DNA of 64,000 nucleotides. Source: Agrobacterium tumefaciens (GTDB taxonomy: Bacteria; Pseudomonadota; Alphaproteobacteria; Rhizobiales; Rhizobiaceae). Under the pieces are notes generated by a model that did not search any database, had not been told where the DNA came from, and saw only the letters and a program-made list of their open reading frames with translations. Position numbers and translations under genes: made by a program. Where the stretch lies: assembly GCA_017744915.1 (NCBI GenBank), contig JAGIAH010000001.1, positions 434,001-498,000 of the forward strand, written 5' to 3'. Of this stretch, positions 35,279 through 44,812 are shown piece by piece. How positions within the stretch are numbered: the first letter of the stretch is position 1; each line of letters opens with the position of its first letter.

Positions 35279-35857
35279 ATGGTGAAGCTGAACAAGATCT
35301 ACACCCGCACCGGCGACAAGGGCACGACGGCGCTGGTTTCCGGCCCGCGCCGGCTGAAGCACGATCTTCGCGTCGAGGCTTATGGCACGGTGGACGAGAC
35401 CAATTCGGCCATCGGTGTCGCACGGCTTCATACCGGCGGGCTGGAAACGCTGGATGCCATGCTGTTCCGCATCCAGAACGATCTTTTCGATCTCGGTGCC
35501 GATCTCGCCACGCCTGATGATGGCAAGCCGCTTTCCTATGAGCCGCTGCGCATTGTCGAAAGCCAGGTCACGCGGCTGGAAAACGAAATCGACGACCTCA
35601 ATGCCGCCCTCGAACCGCTCACCTCCTTCGTGCTGCCGGGTGGCAGCGCGGCAGCGGCCAATCTGCACATGGCGCGCACCGTCTGCCGGCGGGCGGAGAG
35701 GTTGATGGTGGAACTTTCCGTCACTGACAACGAGATCGTCAGCCCGGCGGCCCTGAAATATGCCAATCGCCTGTCCGATTTCCTGTTCGTCGCCGCCCGC
35801 TTCGCCAATGAGGCCGGCAGGGCCGACATTTTGTGGGTTCCCGGCAAGAACCGCTAA
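35279..35857 (+). CDS. Cob(I)alamin adenosyltransferase, PduO type
   Basis: A 192-residue ATP:cob(I)alamin adenosyltransferase. It makes the coenzyme form adenosylcobalamin. The ATP-binding N-terminus reads IYTRTGDKGTTALVSG, then RVEAYGTVDETNSAIGVA, and the C-terminal helices hold CRRAERLMVELS and YANRLSDFLFVAARFANE, all characteristic of the PduO/MMAB fold. The methylmalonyl-CoA mutase encoded 11 kb away needs this cofactor, so a supply role is likely. It begins 2 bases after the twin-membrane gene. Confidence 0.93.
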   Translation: MVKLNKIYTRTGDKGTTALVSGPRRLKHDLRVEAYGTVDETNSAIGVARLHTGGLETLDAMLFRIQNDLFDLGADLATPDDGKPLSYEPLRIVESQVTRLENEIDDLNAALEPLTSFVLPGGSAAAANLHMARTVCRRAERLMVELSVTDNEIVSPAALKYANRLSDFLFVAARFANEAGRADILWVPGKNR

Positions 35858-35889
35858 AGCGCATCCATGGCGCAAACGAAGGGTATTCG

Positions 35890-36663
35890 ATGTTCATACC
35901 GCTGCACGACGCGAATTCCCTCAAACATATCCGGCTGCAATATGTCACCATCGGCCTGATCGTGGTCAATGTGCTGGTCTGGCTGTTTACCGGCGTGCTG
36001 GCCAGCGATGTGGAGGCCAATGCCGCAGCGCTCGGCCTCGGTTTCATTCCCGCCGTCGTATTCGATTACGCCTATCTGGAACCCGCCCTGCAGGTGGTGC
36101 CGGATGATCTGACCGTCGTCACCTATGCGTTCCTGCATCTCGATTTCTGGCATCTGGCCGGCAACATGCTGTTTCTCTGGGTCTTCGGCGACAATGTCGA
36201 GGATGCGCTCGGCCATTTCCGGTTCCTGATCTTCTACCTCGCCTGCGCGATTGTCGGCGCATTGTTCCACGGTTTGGTCGCCCCCACCTCCGAAGGGCCG
36301 CTGATCGGTGCATCGGGGGCGGTTTCCGGTGTGGTTGCGGCCTATTTCCTGCTGCATCCCAGGGTGCGTGTCTGGGTGCTGGTCTTCATGCGCATCCCGC
36401 TGCCCCTGCCTGCCTTCATTCCGCTGGCGCTGTGGATCGGCCAGCAGTTCCTGATGCTGGCGCTGGGGCTGGAGGAAAACGTTTCCTGGGGGGCGCATGT
36501 GGGCGGCATTCTGGCGGGCGCCATCATGGTGATTTTCATGCGCAGGCCGGGGGTTCCCCTGTTTGACCGCAGCATTGTTGCGCCGAGGGCGGCGCAGTTC
36601 AAGAATACGTCGCAAACGGCAGGGTTGTCGCAAATCGAACGGGGCTATGACGGGGGTAGATGA
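35890..36663 (+). CDS. Rhomboid-family intramembrane serine protease
   Basis: A 257-residue rhomboid. Catalytic Ser is in IGASGAVSGVVAAY, and the catalytic His is in SWGAHVGGILAGA; HLDFWHLAGNMLFLWVFGDN is the conserved second segment. About six membrane helices are visible. It cleaves transmembrane segments of other proteins within the inner membrane; substrates are unknown. The start at ATG 35890 has AAGGGT upstream. It follows the adenosyltransferase after 32 bases. Confidence 0.9.
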   Translation: MFIPLHDANSLKHIRLQYVTIGLIVVNVLVWLFTGVLASDVEANAAALGLGFIPAVVFDYAYLEPALQVVPDDLTVVTYAFLHLDFWHLAGNMLFLWVFGDNVEDALGHFRFLIFYLACAIVGALFHGLVAPTSEGPLIGASGAVSGVVAAYFLLHPRVRVWVLVFMRIPLPLPAFIPLALWIGQQFLMLALGLEENVSWGAHVGGILAGAIMVIFMRRPGVPLFDRSIVAPRAAQFKNTSQTAGLSQIERGYDGGR

Positions 36664-36687
36664 GACCCGTCGTCAGAGATAGAGTAT

Positions 36688-36707
36688 TTACGTTAACGTC
36701 AACGTAA
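36688..36707. promoter_or_regulatory. LiuR-like palindrome upstream of etfBA
   Basis: TTACGTT-AACGTC-AACGTAA is an inverted repeat with 7-bp arms, and further TTACG follows at 36716. It resembles the TTTACGTNNACGTAAA class of sites for MerR-type LiuR regulators of branched-chain and fatty acid catabolism. It lies 140 bases before etfB. Confidence 0.55.
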
Positions 36708-36846
36708 GATATGCCTTACGTGCATGTGATAATGAAGATTGCTCCGTTGTATTTGCGGGAAAAATGCTTATCCATGTCGCCAACCTGTTTTTGGAGGTCC
36801 GCGCGGTCTACCCGCCCCGCGGACAGGAGTTTGAGGAAAGCCGCCG

Positions 36847-37593
36847 ATGAAAATCCTTGTTCCCGTTAAACGAGTCGTCGATTACAACGTGAAGATCCGG
36901 GTGAAGCCGGATGGTTCCGGCGTCGAGCTTGCCAATGTGAAGATGTCGATGAACCCGTTCGACGAAATCTCGGTGGAAGAGGCCCTTCGCCTGAAGGAAG
37001 CCGGCAAGGCCGAAGAGGTCGTGGTCGTCTCCATCGGCCCGGCCAAGGCGGAAGAAACGCTGCGTACCGCGCTTGCCATGGGTGCTGACCGCGCCATCCT
37101 GATCGAGACCGACGAAACCGTCGAGCCGCTCGCCGTCGCCAAGCTCCTGAAGGGCGTGGCTGAGGCTGAGCAGCCCGGTCTCGTCATCGTCGGCAAGCAG
37201 GCGATCGACGACGACAGCAACCAGACGGGCCAGATGCTGGCAGCCCTGCTCGGCTGGGGCCAGGGCACGTTTGCCTCCAAGGTCGTGCCGACCGACGGCA
37301 AGGTCGCGGTCACCCGTGAAGTTGATGGCGGCCTGCAGACGGTGGAGCTGAAGCTTCCCGCCGTCGTCACCACCGATCTTCGTCTGAACGAGCCGCGTTA
37401 CGCCTCGCTGCCGAACATCATGAAGGCCAAGAAGAAGCCGCTCGACAAGAAGGCCCCGGCCGATTTCGGCGTCGATGTTTCACCGCGCCTGAAGGTGCTG
37501 AAGACCGAGGAGCCGGCAGGCCGCAAGGCCGGCATCAAGGTCGGCTCGGTTGCCGAGCTGGTCGAAAAGCTCAAAGCCGACGGCGTCCTCTAA
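36847..37593 (+). CDS. etfB: Electron transfer flavoprotein beta subunit
   Basis: A 248-residue EtfB. With EtfA it takes electrons from acyl-CoA and other dehydrogenases and hands them to ETF-quinone oxidoreductase. Motifs are [20 protein letters not shown] at the start, [34 protein letters not shown], and [20 protein letters not shown] (AMP-binding region). AGGAG lies upstream. etfA follows after 25 bases, so the two are co-transcribed. Confidence 0.97.
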   Translation: MKILVPVKRVVDYNVKIRVKPDGSGVELANVKMSMNPFDEISVEEALRLKEAGKAEEVVVVSIGPAKAEETLRTALAMGADRAILIETDETVEPLAVAKLLKGVAEAEQPGLVIVGKQAIDDDSNQTGQMLAALLGWGQGTFASKVVPTDGKVAVTREVDGGLQTVELKLPAVVTTDLRLNEPRYASLPNIMKAKKKPLDKKAPADFGVDVSPRLKVLKTEEPAGRKAGIKVGSVAELVEKLKADGVL

Positions 37594-37618
37594 GGTTTCG
37601 GAAAAGGGAGATATTCTC

Positions 37619-38548
37619 ATGGCCATTCTTCTTCTGGCAGAACACGACAACGCAACCCTTTCCGACCTGACGGGCAAGACGCTGACGGCGGCAACCCAGA
37701 TCGGCGGCGACGTCCACATTCTGGTCGCCGGTTCCGGTGCAAAGGGCGCAGCCGACGCTGCGGCGAAACTCTCCGGCGTCTCCAAGGTGCTGCTCGCCGA
37801 CGACGCATCCTATGCCAATGCGCTCGCCGAGCCGCTGGCGGCGCTGGTCGTTTCGCTCAGCCCCTCCTATGACGTCATCATCGCGCCGGCGACGGCATCC
37901 GCCAAGAACGTGACGCCGCGCGTTGCGGCTCTTCTCGACGTCGCGCAGGTCTCGGAAATCATCGAGGTCGTATCGCCCGATACCTTCAAGCGCCCGATCT
38001 ATGCCGGCAACGCCATCCAGACGGTGCAGGCAACCGACGCCAAGAAAGTCATCACCGTGCGTCCGACCGCCTTTGCGGCCGCCGCCGAGGGTGGTTCGGC
38101 AGCGGTCGAGACGATCGCGGCTGCTGAAAACCCCGGTGTCTCCAGCTTCGTTTCCGATGCCCTGGCTTCTTCCGATCGTCCGGAACTGACCTCTGCGAAG
38201 ATCATCATCTCCGGCGGCCGTGCGCTCGGCTCGTCCGAGAAGTTCAAGGAAGTCATCCTTCCCGTCGCCGACAAGCTCGGTGCCGCCGTTGGTGCCAGCC
38301 GTGCGGCCGTCGATGCGGGTTATGCGCCGAACGACTGGCAGGTGGGCCAGACCGGCAAGGTGGTTGCGCCGCAGCTTTACATCGCCGCAGGCATCTCGGG
38401 GGCCATCCAGCATCTGGCCGGCATGAAGGATTCGAAGGTCATCGTCGCCATCAACAAGGATGAAGAGGCGCCGATTTTCCAGGTCGCCGATTACGGTCTC
38501 GTCGCAGACCTCTTCGAGGCGCTGCCGGAACTGCAAAAAGCCCTTTGA
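37619..38548 (+). CDS. etfA: Electron transfer flavoprotein alpha subunit
   Basis: A 309-residue EtfA that holds the FAD of the ETF dimer. The C-terminal FAD-binding signature is [20 protein letters not shown], and [14 protein letters not shown] plus [20 protein letters not shown] precede it. AAAGGGAG lies upstream of the ATG. A strong rho-independent terminator follows, so the etfBA unit ends here, although the hydroxyacyl-CoA dehydrogenase gene begins soon after. Confidence 0.97.
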   Translation: MAILLLAEHDNATLSDLTGKTLTAATQIGGDVHILVAGSGAKGAADAAAKLSGVSKVLLADDASYANALAEPLAALVVSLSPSYDVIIAPATASAKNVTPRVAALLDVAQVSEIIEVVSPDTFKRPIYAGNAIQTVQATDAKKVITVRPTAFAAAAEGGSAAVETIAAAENPGVSSFVSDALASSDRPELTSAKIIISGGRALGSSEKFKEVILPVADKLGAAVGASRAAVDAGYAPNDWQVGQTGKVVAPQLYIAAGISGAIQHLAGMKDSKVIVAINKDEEAPIFQVADYGLVADLFEALPELQKAL

Positions 38549-38563
38549 TTTGAAATACATGAT

Positions 38564-38604
38564 GAAGGCGGCGCGTTTTTTGAACGCGCCGCCTTCTCTT
38601 TTTC
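38564..38604 (+). terminator. Strong rho-independent terminator after etfA
   Basis: A 14-bp perfect stem (GAAGGCGGCGCGTT and its complement) with a 5-base loop is followed by TCTTTTTC. Confidence 0.9.
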
Positions 38605-38662
38605 GGCGATATGCGTAACATCGCCAGCGAATTTGCAGATGAAGCACATGGGAGAACCGCAT

Positions 38663-39544
38663 ATGACCGCCCCCTTTAAAAACATCGGTGTCATCGGAGC
38701 CGGTCAGATGGGATGCGGCATTGCGCATGTTTCCGCCATTGCCGGCTACAGGGTCCATATCTACGATCTTTCGAAGGAAGGCATCGAAGCAGGCCTTGCC
38801 ACGATCAACGGCAACCTCGCCCGCCAGGTCACCAACGGCAAGCTTTCCGACGAGGCCCGCAAGCAGGCGCTGACGCTCATCAGCGGATCGACCGACATCA
38901 ACGATCTGGCGCCGATGGATCTGGTTATCGAGGCCGCCACGGAAAACGAGGAGATCAAGCGCAAGATCTATGCGCAGGTCTGCCCGGTCCTGAAGCCCGA
39001 AGCACTTCTCGCCACCAACACGTCGTCGCTTTCCATCACCCGGCTTGCATCGGCCACCGACCGTCCCGAACAGTTCATGGGTATCCACTTCATGAACCCG
39101 GTGCCCGTGATGAAGCTGGTGGAACTGGTGCGCGGCATCGCCACCAATGAAAAGACCTTCGACGCGGCAAAGGACTATGTGCGGACGCTGGAAAAGGCGA
39201 TCACCGTCGCCGAGGATTTCCCGGCCTTCATCGTCAACCGCATTCTTCTGCCGATGATCAACGAGGCGATCTATACGCTTTATGAAGGCGTCGGCTCGGT
39301 GGAAGCCATCGACACCGCGATGCGGCTTGGCGCAAACCACCCGATGGGCCCGCTGCAGCTTGCCGATTTCATCGGTCTCGACACCTGTTTGTCGATCATG
39401 CAGGTGCTGCATGACGGTCTCTCCGACAGCAAGTATCGCCCCTGCCCGCTGCTGGTCAAATATGTCGAGGCCGGCTGGCTCGGCCGCAAGTCCGGCCGCG
39501 GCTTCTACGACTATCGCGGCGAGACGCCGGTTCCGACACGCTGA
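38663..39544 (+). CDS. 3-hydroxybutyryl-CoA dehydrogenase
   Basis: A 293-residue 3-hydroxyacyl-CoA dehydrogenase. The NAD-binding motif is IGVIGAGQMGCGIAHVSAIA; the catalytic His is in GIHFMNPVPVMKLVELV with Glu in that segment; the C-terminal domain has NRILLPMINEAIYTLYEGVG and GANHPMGPLQLADFIGLDTC. It interconverts 3-hydroxybutyryl-CoA and acetoacetyl-CoA, in polyhydroxybutyrate or short-chain fatty acid metabolism. ATG 38663 has GGGAGAA upstream. Context next to ETF fits acyl-CoA oxidation. Confidence 0.94.
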   Translation: MTAPFKNIGVIGAGQMGCGIAHVSAIAGYRVHIYDLSKEGIEAGLATINGNLARQVTNGKLSDEARKQALTLISGSTDINDLAPMDLVIEAATENEEIKRKIYAQVCPVLKPEALLATNTSSLSITRLASATDRPEQFMGIHFMNPVPVMKLVELVRGIATNEKTFDAAKDYVRTLEKAITVAEDFPAFIVNRILLPMINEAIYTLYEGVGSVEAIDTAMRLGANHPMGPLQLADFIGLDTCLSIMQVLHDGLSDSKYRPCPLLVKYVEAGWLGRKSGRGFYDYRGETPVPTR

Positions 39545-39580
39545 CCCCGGACCAATTTAGCTTTTGCCTGAACTCTCCGT

Positions 39581-40840
39581 TCAGGCGACCAGCAGGTAAG
39601 TGACCGCTCCGACGCCGGCCGCGAGGACGGATGCAGCGGTGAGCAGCCCGCAATAAACCAGCGTTCCGGAAACGCCGGCGACGAATACGCGTCCTACCGC
39701 GTTGGTGGCGAGAGCGGCGAGGATCGCGCTCGCCACGATATCCGGCGAGAGATTCTGCGTGTTGGTTCGCAGCGCGCTGAGAACGGCGACATCCGCATCG
39801 AATATGGCCGACAAAGCCGTGAGGACGATGAAGCCACCCGCGCCGATCCAGACGAGAAGGACGGCATTTAGCGTTCTTGTCGCGGCAAAGAGCGTGGCGA
39901 AAATGGCGAGGGGCACGAGGTCGAACGGGTTTTTTGCGTCGATTGCCTGTCCGGACTGCATGGTCTGCAGCCTTATGAGACCGGCTCCGCTCAACCCCAG
40001 AACCAATGCAGCGGCCAGCGTTGCCGGTGCGATGAGGGAAAACGTCGTCAGCGAAAGGGCGAGAACGATAACGAGAACGCGGAGCAGTGAGACGGCCGCT
40101 GCCAGCGCCGCCACACCGGCCAGAGGCCACACGTTTTCACCGCTTTTCGCCTTCTGACCAAAGCTGGCGGTTACGGCCGTCGAGGAGACGAGGGCGCCAG
40201 CCAGCCCGGTCACCAGCAGGCCACGGGTTGAGCCGAGGAGGCGCACGGCGATATAGCCGCAATAGGAAATCGTGGCGCTGATCACGGTGAACAGCCATAT
40301 TTCCCAAGGGTTGAAACCACTCCACGGATCGATTGTCCGGTTCGGAAGGATCGACAGGCCAACGGCGGTCATCACGGCAAGCACCAGCGCGGAGCGCAGT
40401 TCTATCCATGTCAGCCGTTCCAGCAGACGGTGGAGAACTTCCCTGCCCGCGAGCAGGGCCGCAAGGGCCGCCCCACCAGCCGCCGCCGCCTGATATTGCT
40501 CCGTTACCGCAAGCCCGCCGAGGGCAAAAACGCAGAGCGCCGCAACGACGCCGGTGACACTGAAATCATTGTCATGGCGCGCCTCGCGCAGCTTGAACCA
40601 TGAAAAACTGAATGCGAATCCGAGAAAACCCGCCGCAAAGGCGAAAGCATTGCCCTGCTCATCGGCCAACGCACCAAACACACCTCCGAGCAATCCTGAA
40701 ATGCCGTAGGTCCTGATCCCGGCGGTACGGCTGCCGGCCGGTTCATCGCGTTCCCTCCAGCCCCGCTCGAGACCAACGAGCAGGCCGATGGCGAGGGCAA
40801 GACCCAGCCGGGGGATAAGCAACTCCATGTCGTCACCCAT
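39581..40840 (-). CDS. MgtC/SapB plus DUF4010 membrane protein
   Basis: A 419-residue polytopic protein. The MgtC/SapB-like N-terminus (RLGLALAIGLLVGLERGWRE, TAGIRTYGISGLLGGVFGAL) is followed by the DUF4010 domain (GLSILPNRTIDPWSGFNPWE, SSTAVTASFGQKAKSGENVW). About a dozen hydrophobic segments are visible. Function of the fusion is unknown; MgtC proteins relate to Mg2+ stress and ATPase control. ATGs at 40840 and 40828 are both possible. It is convergent with the dehydrogenase by 36 bases. Confidence 0.83.
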   Translation of the reverse strand: MGDDMELLIPRLGLALAIGLLVGLERGWRERDEPAGSRTAGIRTYGISGLLGGVFGALADEQGNAFAFAAGFLGFAFSFSWFKLREARHDNDFSVTGVVAALCVFALGGLAVTEQYQAAAAGGAALAALLAGREVLHRLLERLTWIELRSALVLAVMTAVGLSILPNRTIDPWSGFNPWEIWLFTVISATISYCGYIAVRLLGSTRGLLVTGLAGALVSSTAVTASFGQKAKSGENVWPLAGVAALAAAVSLLRVLVIVLALSLTTFSLIAPATLAAALVLGLSGAGLIRLQTMQSGQAIDAKNPFDLVPLAIFATLFAATRTLNAVLLVWIGAGGFIVLTALSAIFDADVAVLSALRTNTQNLSPDIVASAILAALATNAVGRVFVAGVSGTLVYCGLLTAASVLAAGVGAVTYLLVA

Positions 40841-40963
40841 TCATGGCGAAGGCCGATCATTATACGAAGGGGACGCAGATTTGTCTGCATCCGCCTGCCC
40901 GGATGGACCACCTGTGCGGGAGGCGATTTGCGACCCGTGCCGCTCGCCAGCCCGCCACCGATG

Positions 40964-41632
40964 TCATTTTGCCGTCGCCGCCGATACCAGCGCCTTGGCA
41001 TCGTCGCTGTCCCAGGCGGCCGGGCCGTTCATGGCGGCGAGCAGGCAGCCGTTTTCATCCAGCAACAGGGTTGCCGGCAGGCCAAAAGCGAGGCCTTCCT
41101 TCTTCAGGACGTTGAAGACGCTCATGGAACTGTCGCGGTAGTGCTTCAGCGCATCGATCTTGTATTCATCCATGAAGGCTTTCGGTTTTTCATCCCCGCC
41201 GACATCGATATTGATGGCCACGACCTCAAAACCGTCGCCGCCCTTTTCATGTTCCAGCGCGTTCAGCGCCGGCATCTCTTCGCGGCAGGGCACGCACCAT
41301 GTGGCCCAGAGGTTTAAAAGAACCGCCTTGCCCTTGAGGTCGGCAAGCGTCATGTCCTTGGCCTCAGGCCCCTTGAAGGAGAGCGGAACGACACGCGGCT
41401 TATCCGCCGCCGACATCGCCGCCACCTGCCCCTTCAGAAACGGTTTCAGCGAAGCGATGCGGTTTGCAGCACCCTCACATAAACCGCCCTCGGCCACCGC
41501 TGCCCCTTGAACCGGGCTCTCAGACCCAATATGCCTGAACCAGACCGCGCCCGCGCCGCTTAAGAGACCGGCAACGGCAGCAATTGCAACCAATCTGGCG
41601 GAAGGAAGCCTGAACGGCCTTTTTTCTGTCAT
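40964..41632 (-). CDS. tlpA: TlpA-like membrane-anchored thioredoxin
   Basis: A 222-residue TlpA/ResA-type protein. One N-terminal helix ([19 protein letters not shown]) anchors it, and the periplasmic thioredoxin domain carries the redox motif [16 protein letters not shown]. In rhizobia TlpA reduces the copper site and CuA-assembly factors for cytochrome c oxidase. The [20 protein letters not shown] insertion before the redox motif is usual for the family. Its ATG is only 24 bases from the divergent argH start, so promoters of the two overlap. Confidence 0.85.
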   Translation of the reverse strand: MTEKRPFRLPSARLVAIAAVAGLLSGAGAVWFRHIGSESPVQGAAVAEGGLCEGAANRIASLKPFLKGQVAAMSAADKPRVVPLSFKGPEAKDMTLADLKGKAVLLNLWATWCVPCREEMPALNALEHEKGGDGFEVVAINIDVGGDEKPKAFMDEYKIDALKHYRDSSMSVFNVLKKEGLAFGLPATLLLDENGCLLAAMNGPAAWDSDDAKALVSAATAK

Positions 41633-41656
41633 CGAATACTCCAGGGCACTGCGAAC

Positions 41657-43057
41657 ATGGCTGACGGCACAGATCAGAAATCCTCCAACCAGATGTGGGG
41701 CGGACGTTTCGCTTCCGGGCCATCTGCCATCATGGAAGAGATAAATGCCTCCATCGGCTTCGACAAGAAGCTTTACGCCCAGGATATCCGCGGCTCTATG
41801 GCGCATGCCGCCATGCTGGCGGAAAAGGGCATTATTTCGCACGAAGATAAAGACAAGATCACTCACGGCCTGAACACGATCCTGTCAGAGATCGAAAGCG
41901 GCGGCTTCGAATTCTCGCGCAAGCTCGAAGATATTCACATGAACATCGAGGCGCGGCTTGCAACATTGATCGGCCCGGCCGCCGGCCGCCTGCACACCGC
42001 CCGCTCGCGCAACGACCAGGTCGCGCTCGATTTCCGCCTGTGGGTGAAGGAAGAATTGCAGAAGACCGAAGGTATGCTGACGGCGCTCATCGCCGCCTTC
42101 CTCGATCGCGCCGAGGAAAATGCCGATACCGTGATGCCCGGCTTCACCCATCTGCAGACGGCCCAGCCCGTGACCTTCGGTCACCATTGCATGGCCTATG
42201 TGGAAATGTTCGGCCGTGACCGCGCCCGCGTGCGCCACGCCATCGAGCATCTGGACGAAAGCCCGATCGGCGCTGCAGCACTTGCCGGCACCGGTTACCC
42301 GATCGACCGCCACATGACGGCGAAAGCGCTTGGTTTCCGCGAACCGACCCGCAACTCCATCGACACCGTCTCCGACCGCGATTTCGCGCTGGAATTCCTG
42401 TCGATCGCCTCGATCTGCGCCACGCACCTTTCGCGGCTCGCCGAAGAAATCGTCATCTGGTCGACGCCGCAATTTGGTTTCATCCGCCTGTCGGACGCCT
42501 TCTCCACCGGCTCCTCGATCATGCCGCAGAAAAAGAACCCCGACGCCGCAGAACTGGTGCGCGCCAAGACCGGCCGTATCAACGGCTCGCTGATCGCACT
42601 CCTGACGGTCATGAAGGGCCTGCCGCTCGCCTATTCCAAGGATATGCAGGAAGACAAGGAACAGGTTTTCGACGCCGCCGAGAGCCTGGAACTGGCGATT
42701 GCCGCCATGACCGGCATGATCCGCGACCTCGAGGTACGCAAGGACCGCATGCGCGCCGCCGCCGGTTCGGGTTATTCCACCGCCACCGATCTTGCCGACT
42801 GGCTGGTGCGCGAAGCGGGCCTACCCTTCCGCGATGCCCACCATGTGACCGGCAATGCCGTGGCGCTCGCCGAAAAGAAGGGCTGCGATCTGGCCGATCT
42901 TTCGCTTGAGGATTTGCAGGCCATTCACCCCGGCATCACCAGCGGCGTTTTCGATGTTCTGTCCGTCGAGGCATCGGTCGCCAGCCGCACCAGCTTCGGC
43001 GGTACGGCGCCTTCCGAAGTGAAGAAGCAGATCGCCTGGTGGCGTGGACGCAACTGA
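41657..43057 (+). CDS. argH: Argininosuccinate lyase
   Basis: A 466-residue fumarase-superfamily enzyme, the usual ArgH length. It splits argininosuccinate into arginine and fumarate, the last step of arginine synthesis. The signature is [20 protein letters not shown] (catalytic Ser loop). [13 protein letters not shown] at the N-terminus and [17 protein letters not shown] are further landmarks. The start ATG lies 24 bases from divergent tlpA. A hairpin terminator follows, yet lptM and lysA continue on the same strand. Confidence 0.97.
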   Translation: MADGTDQKSSNQMWGGRFASGPSAIMEEINASIGFDKKLYAQDIRGSMAHAAMLAEKGIISHEDKDKITHGLNTILSEIESGGFEFSRKLEDIHMNIEARLATLIGPAAGRLHTARSRNDQVALDFRLWVKEELQKTEGMLTALIAAFLDRAEENADTVMPGFTHLQTAQPVTFGHHCMAYVEMFGRDRARVRHAIEHLDESPIGAAALAGTGYPIDRHMTAKALGFREPTRNSIDTVSDRDFALEFLSIASICATHLSRLAEEIVIWSTPQFGFIRLSDAFSTGSSIMPQKKNPDAAELVRAKTGRINGSLIALLTVMKGLPLAYSKDMQEDKEQVFDAAESLELAIAAMTGMIRDLEVRKDRMRAAAGSGYSTATDLADWLVREAGLPFRDAHHVTGNAVALAEKKGCDLADLSLEDLQAIHPGITSGVFDVLSVEASVASRTSFGGTAPSEVKKQIAWWRGRN

Positions 43058-43085
43058 TAAAATCGCGTTACGCTGCGATCACAAG

Positions 43086-43114
43086 AAACAGGGTGCACAA
43101 GCGCCCTGTTTTTC
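43086..43114 (+). terminator. Hairpin terminator after argH
   Basis: Stem AAACAGGGTGC / GCGCCCTGTTT (one G-T pair) with an ACAA loop is followed by TTC. It may reduce read-through into lptM-lysA. Confidence 0.7.
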
Positions 43115-43151
43115 GTTATCAGAGAGGCACATATTTCCTTTGGACAGGCCC

Positions 43152-43355
43152 ATGCTTTCAAAAACCGCGCGCAAACTCATCGTTCCCATCGGCATGACGC
43201 TCGCCGTCAGCCTTGCTCTCAGCGCCTGCGGGCGTAAGGGCGATATCGATCCGCCGAGCACGCCGGTCGAAATGCGCAACAAACGCGCCGCCGATGGCAG
43301 TGAGCCGAAGCCGGCAACGGCGGAACGGCCCTTCATCCTCGACAAGCTTCTCTGA
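43152..43355 (+). CDS. lptM: LptM-type small lipoprotein
   Basis: A 67-residue lipoprotein. The signal peptide is LIVPIGMTLAVSLALSAC, with lipobox LSAC; after the acylated Cys comes GRKGDIDPPSTP, the conserved start of the LptM (formerly YifL) family. LptM helps assembly of the LptD/E lipopolysaccharide translocon in the outer membrane. I set the start at ATG 43152; upstream codons are in frame but form no signal. It lies directly before lysA, a gene order common to many proteobacteria. Confidence 0.88.
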   Translation: MLSKTARKLIVPIGMTLAVSLALSACGRKGDIDPPSTPVEMRNKRAADGSEPKPATAERPFILDKLL

Positions 43356-43368
43356 CGGGTAAAAAGCC

Positions 43369-44637
43369 GTGAACCATTTTGGCTATATAGACGGTGTGCT
43401 TCACGCCGAAAACGTGCCTGTGCCTGAGATCGCCAAGGCGGTCGGCACACCCTTCTACGTCTATTCCACCGCGACGCTGGAACGCCACTACAAGGTGTTC
43501 TCAGGTGCTTTTGCCGATGTGGACGCCATGGTCTGTTACGCCATGAAGGCCAATTCCAACCAGGCGGTGCTGAAGACGCTGGCGAAGCTCGGTGCCGGTA
43601 TCGATGTCGTCTCCGGCGGCGAACTGCGCCGCGCGCTGGCTGCCGGCGTGCCGGCAAACCGCATCATGTTCTCCGGTGTCGGCAAGACCGTCGCCGAAAT
43701 GGATTACGCGCTGGAAGCCGGCATCTACTGTTTCAACATCGAATCCGAACCGGAACTGGAAGTCCTCAACCTGCGCGCCATCAAGGCCGGCAAGCGGGCG
43801 CATGTCTCCTTCCGCATCAACCCCGATGTGGATGCGCGCACCCATGCCAAGATTTCCACCGGCAAGAAAGAAAACAAGTTCGGCATTTCCTATGAGCGTG
43901 CGCGCGCGGTCTACGCCCATGCCGCCACCCTGCCCGGCATCGAAGTCACCGGCATCGACATGCATATCGGCAGCCAGATCACCGAATTGCAGCCTTTCGA
44001 GGATGCCTTCCGGCTGCTGCGTGAACTCGTCGAGGCGCTGCGCGGGGACGGCCATGCAATCAGCCACGTCGATATCGGCGGCGGACTGGGCATTCCCTAC
44101 CGCGACGACAACAATCCGCCGCCGCTGCCGGATGCCTATGCCCATATCGTCAAGAACGAGCTGAAGAGCCTCAACTGCAAGATCGTCACCGAGCCGGGCC
44201 GCCTCATCGTCGGTAATGCCGGCATTCTGGTGACAGAAGTGATCTATGTGAAAGATGGCGGCGAAAAGACCTTCGTGATCGTCGACGGTGCGATGAACGA
44301 TCTTATCCGTCCCACGCTTTACGAGGCCTATCACGGCATCCGCCCGGTGGTGCAGCCCTCCGAAGATGCGCCGCGCATCAAGGCCGACATCGTCGGTCCG
44401 GTCTGCGAAACCGGCGATTATCTGGCGCTGGACCGCGAAATGGCGGCACCACAGCCGGGCGATCTGATCGCCGTCAGCTCCGCTGGCGCCTATGGCGCGG
44501 TGCAGGCTGGCACCTATAATTCGCGCCTGCTGGTGCCGGAAGTGCTGGTGAAAGATGACAAGTTCCACGTCATCCGTCCGCGCGGCACCTATGAGGAGTT
44601 GATCGCTCTCGATTCCGTGCCCGCCTGGCTGGACTGA
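43369..44637 (+). CDS. lysA: Diaminopimelate decarboxylase
   Basis: A 422-residue PLP enzyme of fold type III. It decarboxylates meso-diaminopimelate to lysine. The PLP lysine is in VCYAMKANSNQAVLKTLAK, and substrate/PLP motifs are DIGGGLGIPYRD, EPGRLIVGNAGIL and GPVCETGDYLALDREM with the active-site Cys. The GTG start is 13 bases after the lptM stop and is the only one giving the normal N-terminus (VNHFGYIDGVLHAEN). Both genes are probably in one operon with argH. Confidence 0.97.
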   Translation: MNHFGYIDGVLHAENVPVPEIAKAVGTPFYVYSTATLERHYKVFSGAFADVDAMVCYAMKANSNQAVLKTLAKLGAGIDVVSGGELRRALAAGVPANRIMFSGVGKTVAEMDYALEAGIYCFNIESEPELEVLNLRAIKAGKRAHVSFRINPDVDARTHAKISTGKKENKFGISYERARAVYAHAATLPGIEVTGIDMHIGSQITELQPFEDAFRLLRELVEALRGDGHAISHVDIGGGLGIPYRDDNNPPPLPDAYAHIVKNELKSLNCKIVTEPGRLIVGNAGILVTEVIYVKDGGEKTFVIVDGAMNDLIRPTLYEAYHGIRPVVQPSEDAPRIKADIVGPVCETGDYLALDREMAAPQPGDLIAVSSAGAYGAVQAGTYNSRLLVPEVLVKDDKFHVIRPRGTYEELIALDSVPAWLD

Positions 44638-44812
44638 TACCGCTCGCTATCCGGCGTCACCGATCACAATCAAGCGAAGCTGCCTAAAAAATGGGGGTGA
44701 GGGCTTAGGTGCCCTCGTCTTCGCCACAAAGAATGTTATCCTTGCCTCCGTGATATGAAAAGCGCGTCATTCCACGAATGGCGTTCGACGTGGCCAGAAC
44801 CGGGAGAACGGA

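Noticed and set aside
37571-39412. Minus-strand open frame of more than 600 codons
   Set aside because: It is antisense to etfA and the hydroxybutyryl-CoA dehydrogenase and has a His/Arg/Asp-rich composition typical of shadow frames.
44699-44716. Terminator-like hairpin GAGGGC/GCCCTC after lysA
   Set aside because: Stem is only 6 bp and no T-run follows, so it is not called.
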